The notes beneath the pieces were generated by a model, which saw only the letters and a list, made by a program, of their open reading frames with translations, searched no databases and was not told where the DNA came from. The translations under genes were made by a program, and so were the position numbers. A stretch of 64,000 bases of DNA, taken from positions 230,591 through 294,590 of the forward strand of contig NZ_JAJUKH010000003.1 in the NCBI RefSeq assembly GCF_021538675.1, in the 5' to 3' direction. Shown one piece after another: positions 62,901 to 64,000 of the stretch. This DNA comes from Paenarthrobacter sp. AR 02. GTDB taxonomy: Bacteria; Actinomycetota; Actinomycetes; Actinomycetales; Micrococcaceae. Within the stretch, counting starts at the first letter, position 1; every line of letters starts with the position of its first letter.

Positions 62901-63617
62901 GATTCTTTGAAGTACATCTCCGAGGATCCCATCAACCGCAAATGGCACCATGGCACCATCACGTTCTCCCTCGTCTATGCGTTCACGGAAAACTTCCTGC
63001 TGCCCATCAGCCATGACGAGGTAGTTCACGGCAAGGGTTCCATGCTTCGTAAGATGCCGGGTGACCGGTGGCAGCAGCTGGCAAACCTTCGTGCCTTCTT
63101 TGCATACCAGTGGGCGCACCCGGGCAAGCAGCTCATCTTCATGGGTACCGAGTTCGGCCAGGAAGCGGAGTGGTCCGAACAGTACGGGTTGGACTGGTTC
63201 CTTGCCGACATCCCGGCCCACCGCGGACTCCAGCTTTTGATCAAGGACCTCAATGAGCTGTATTCGTCGACGCCGGCCTTGTACCAACGCGACAACGAAG
63301 CCGGCGGTTTCCAGTGGATCAACGGCGGGGACGCGGACCACAACGTCCTCACCTTCATCCGGTGGGACCACGAAAGCAAGCCGCTGGTCTGTGCCATCAA
63401 CTTCTCCGGCGGCCCGCACAAGGACTACATCCTGGGTGTACCTGGAGCAGGGGAGTGGGTGGAGGTGCTGAACACCGACGCCGAAACGTATGGCGGCTCG
63501 GGTGTCGTCAACGCCGGCACCTTGAAGGCCAGCGCGCCGGGAACCGATGGACAGCCGGCGGCGCTCACGGTCACGCTTCCGCCGCTTGGGGCCTCGTGGT
63601 TCGCGCCCTCCGAATAG
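59955..63617 (+). CDS. glgB: Maltokinase fused to 1,4-alpha-glucan branching enzyme
   Basis: A 1220-residue two-enzyme fusion. Residues 1-480 are maltokinase (Mak/Pep2) with an N-terminal [11 protein letters not shown] cap, the kinase [13 protein letters not shown] catalytic loop and ILDFEGEP metal site. Residues about 485-1220 are GlgB: an N1 domain ([10 protein letters not shown]), CBM48 ([24 protein letters not shown]), then the barrel with [13 protein letters not shown] (nucleophile Asp900), [13 protein letters not shown] and [14 protein letters not shown]. An internal ATG at 61407 with GGAAGG upstream begins the GlgB part. The two enzymes make maltose-1-phosphate and branch the glucan built by GlgE. 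Confidence 0.93.
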   Translation: [1220 protein letters not shown]

Positions 63618-63619
63618 AC

Positions 63620-63715
63620 CCACGCTCTCTCACGTAATCACCCCTTCCGGCCGACGCTCTCTCACGTAATCACCCCTTCCAGCCAACGCTCCTCCACTGT
63701 GGTGGGGGAGCGTTG
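63620..63715. repeat. Second 32-bp-period repeat array and hairpin
   Basis: Two 32-bp units (63620-63651, 63652-63683) share ACGCTCTCTCACGT with the array near 49.1 kb but have a different second half. A third 32-bp unit (63684-63715) is a hairpin with AACGCTCC and GGGAGCGTT arms that may terminate the glg operon. Confidence 0.8.
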
Positions 63716-63746
63716 TTGTCAGGCAAGTCCGTCCCGAGACGGGGCT

Positions 63747-63775
63747 TTGCCAAGCCAGCAGAGTGTGTGTATAGT
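63747..63775 (+). promoter_or_regulatory. rRNA operon promoter P1
   Basis: A -35 element TTGCCA (63747-63752) and -10 TATAGT (63770-63775) are exactly 17 bp apart. It is one of the best sigma-70-type matches in the window and faces the rRNA leader. Confidence 0.75.
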
Positions 63776-63854
63776 TAATACCCGCGCTGCTCCCCAGTGG
63801 AGGAAGGCGAAACCGACATGAATCCTCAAGGAAAATCTAGTCAACTTCGCCGAT

Positions 63855-63883
63855 TTGACCCGGAGGCGGGCAGCGGGTAAGTT
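63855..63883 (+). promoter_or_regulatory. rRNA operon promoter P2
   Basis: TTGACC (63855-63860) and TAAGTT (63878-63883) with 17 bp between, about 110 bp after P1. The transcript continues into the antitermination leader. Confidence 0.75.
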
Positions 63884-63903
63884 TGAAAAGTTGCTCCGGA
63901 GCG

Positions 63904-63985
63904 AGCCAGTCAAGGCTGGTGGTACTGCTTTGGAATAGTGACCTGTTGTTTGAGAACTCAATAGTGTGCCAAGTTTGTTGATACC
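63904..63985 (+). promoter_or_regulatory. rrn leader: boxB-like hairpin and boxA
   Basis: A short hairpin (AGCCAG / CTGGT) at about 63904-63921 is followed by TGTTGTTTGAGAACTCAATAG (63944-63964), the conserved antitermination boxA region of actinobacterial rRNA leaders, then TGTGCCAAGTTTGTT. The 16S rRNA gene should begin a little beyond the window end. Confidence 0.8.
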
Positions 63986-64000
63986 GATTGTTTTTTGATT

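Noticed and set aside
61278..63623. 781-codon open frame antisense to the branching enzyme
   Set aside because: It is a shadow of a strongly conserved coding region, with no domain or ribosome site of its own.

Overview
The window is chromosomal DNA from a high-GC Gram-positive actinobacterium, most likely Arthrobacter/Paenarthrobacter or a close Micrococcaceae relative. The evidence is the GC-rich coding sequence, frequent GTG and TTG starts, the order lpqE-like / carD / ispD / ispF / lipoprotein / cysS / rlmB, a SenX3-RegX3-PhoU phosphate locus, the proteasome activator Bpa with a GQYL tail, and a full GlgE glycogen/trehalose pathway. Genus is inferred from remembered family resemblance, not from a search.

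Layout. 1-5.9 kb: a DHA2 efflux pump, tRNA-Ser(GCU), an S9 prolyl oligopeptidase and an uncharacterised FAD/NAD(P)-binding protein. 5.9-7.7 kb: a tandem glycine riboswitch in front of the glycine/D-serine/D-alanine permease cycA. 7.7-14.2 kb: a very large secreted nuclease/5'-nucleotidase, a lipoprotein, a two-domain VOC protein and tRNA-Ser(UGA). 14.3-20.7 kb: quinone reductase with a PadR regulator, cstA with its small partner, bpa with an unknown gene, and an aldo/keto reductase. 20.8-24.6 kb: MatC-like carrier, PrpF isomerase and a divergent LysR regulator. 24.6-30.9 kb: a membrane protein, a double Lrp regulator, an amidase, and an operon of two uncharacterised membrane proteins plus an M20 amidohydrolase. 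31-32.8 kb: hipBA and tRNA-Thr(CGU). 33-37 kb: a phosphonatase-like HAD enzyme, then tmk-holB-secreted peptidase on the minus strand. 37-43.3 kb: cystathionine gamma-synthase-type enzyme, DUF2516, methyltransferase, gpmA, phoU, senX3-regX3. 43.3-49 kb: the carD/isp/cysS/rlmB core cluster. 49-63.6 kb: a nitrilase-family hydrolase, then glgX, a barnase/barstar pair, glgP, and the operon glgE-treS-(maltokinase::glgB). 63.7-64 kb: tandem promoters and the antitermination leader of an rRNA operon whose 16S gene lies beyond the window.

How genes work together. The right-hand third is a storage-carbon module. TreS interconverts trehalose and maltose, maltokinase makes maltose-1-phosphate, GlgE builds alpha-glucan, GlgB branches it, and GlgX and GlgP take it apart. 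The phosphate module (phoU divergent from senX3-regX3) carries a clear 11-bp-period PHO box. The 25-31 kb region looks like an uptake-and-hydrolysis locus for an amide or N-acyl amino acid and is the best candidate here for an undescribed system.

Cross-cutting observations. Ten genes show a TANNNT -10 element only 6-7 nt before the start codon, which predicts leaderless mRNAs. A repeat of 32-bp period with a shared ACGCTCTCTCACGT core occurs in two separate gene-end intergenic regions. No prophage, insertion sequence or CRISPR array was found. All functional calls come from reading the sequence and remembered family motifs; no search was run.
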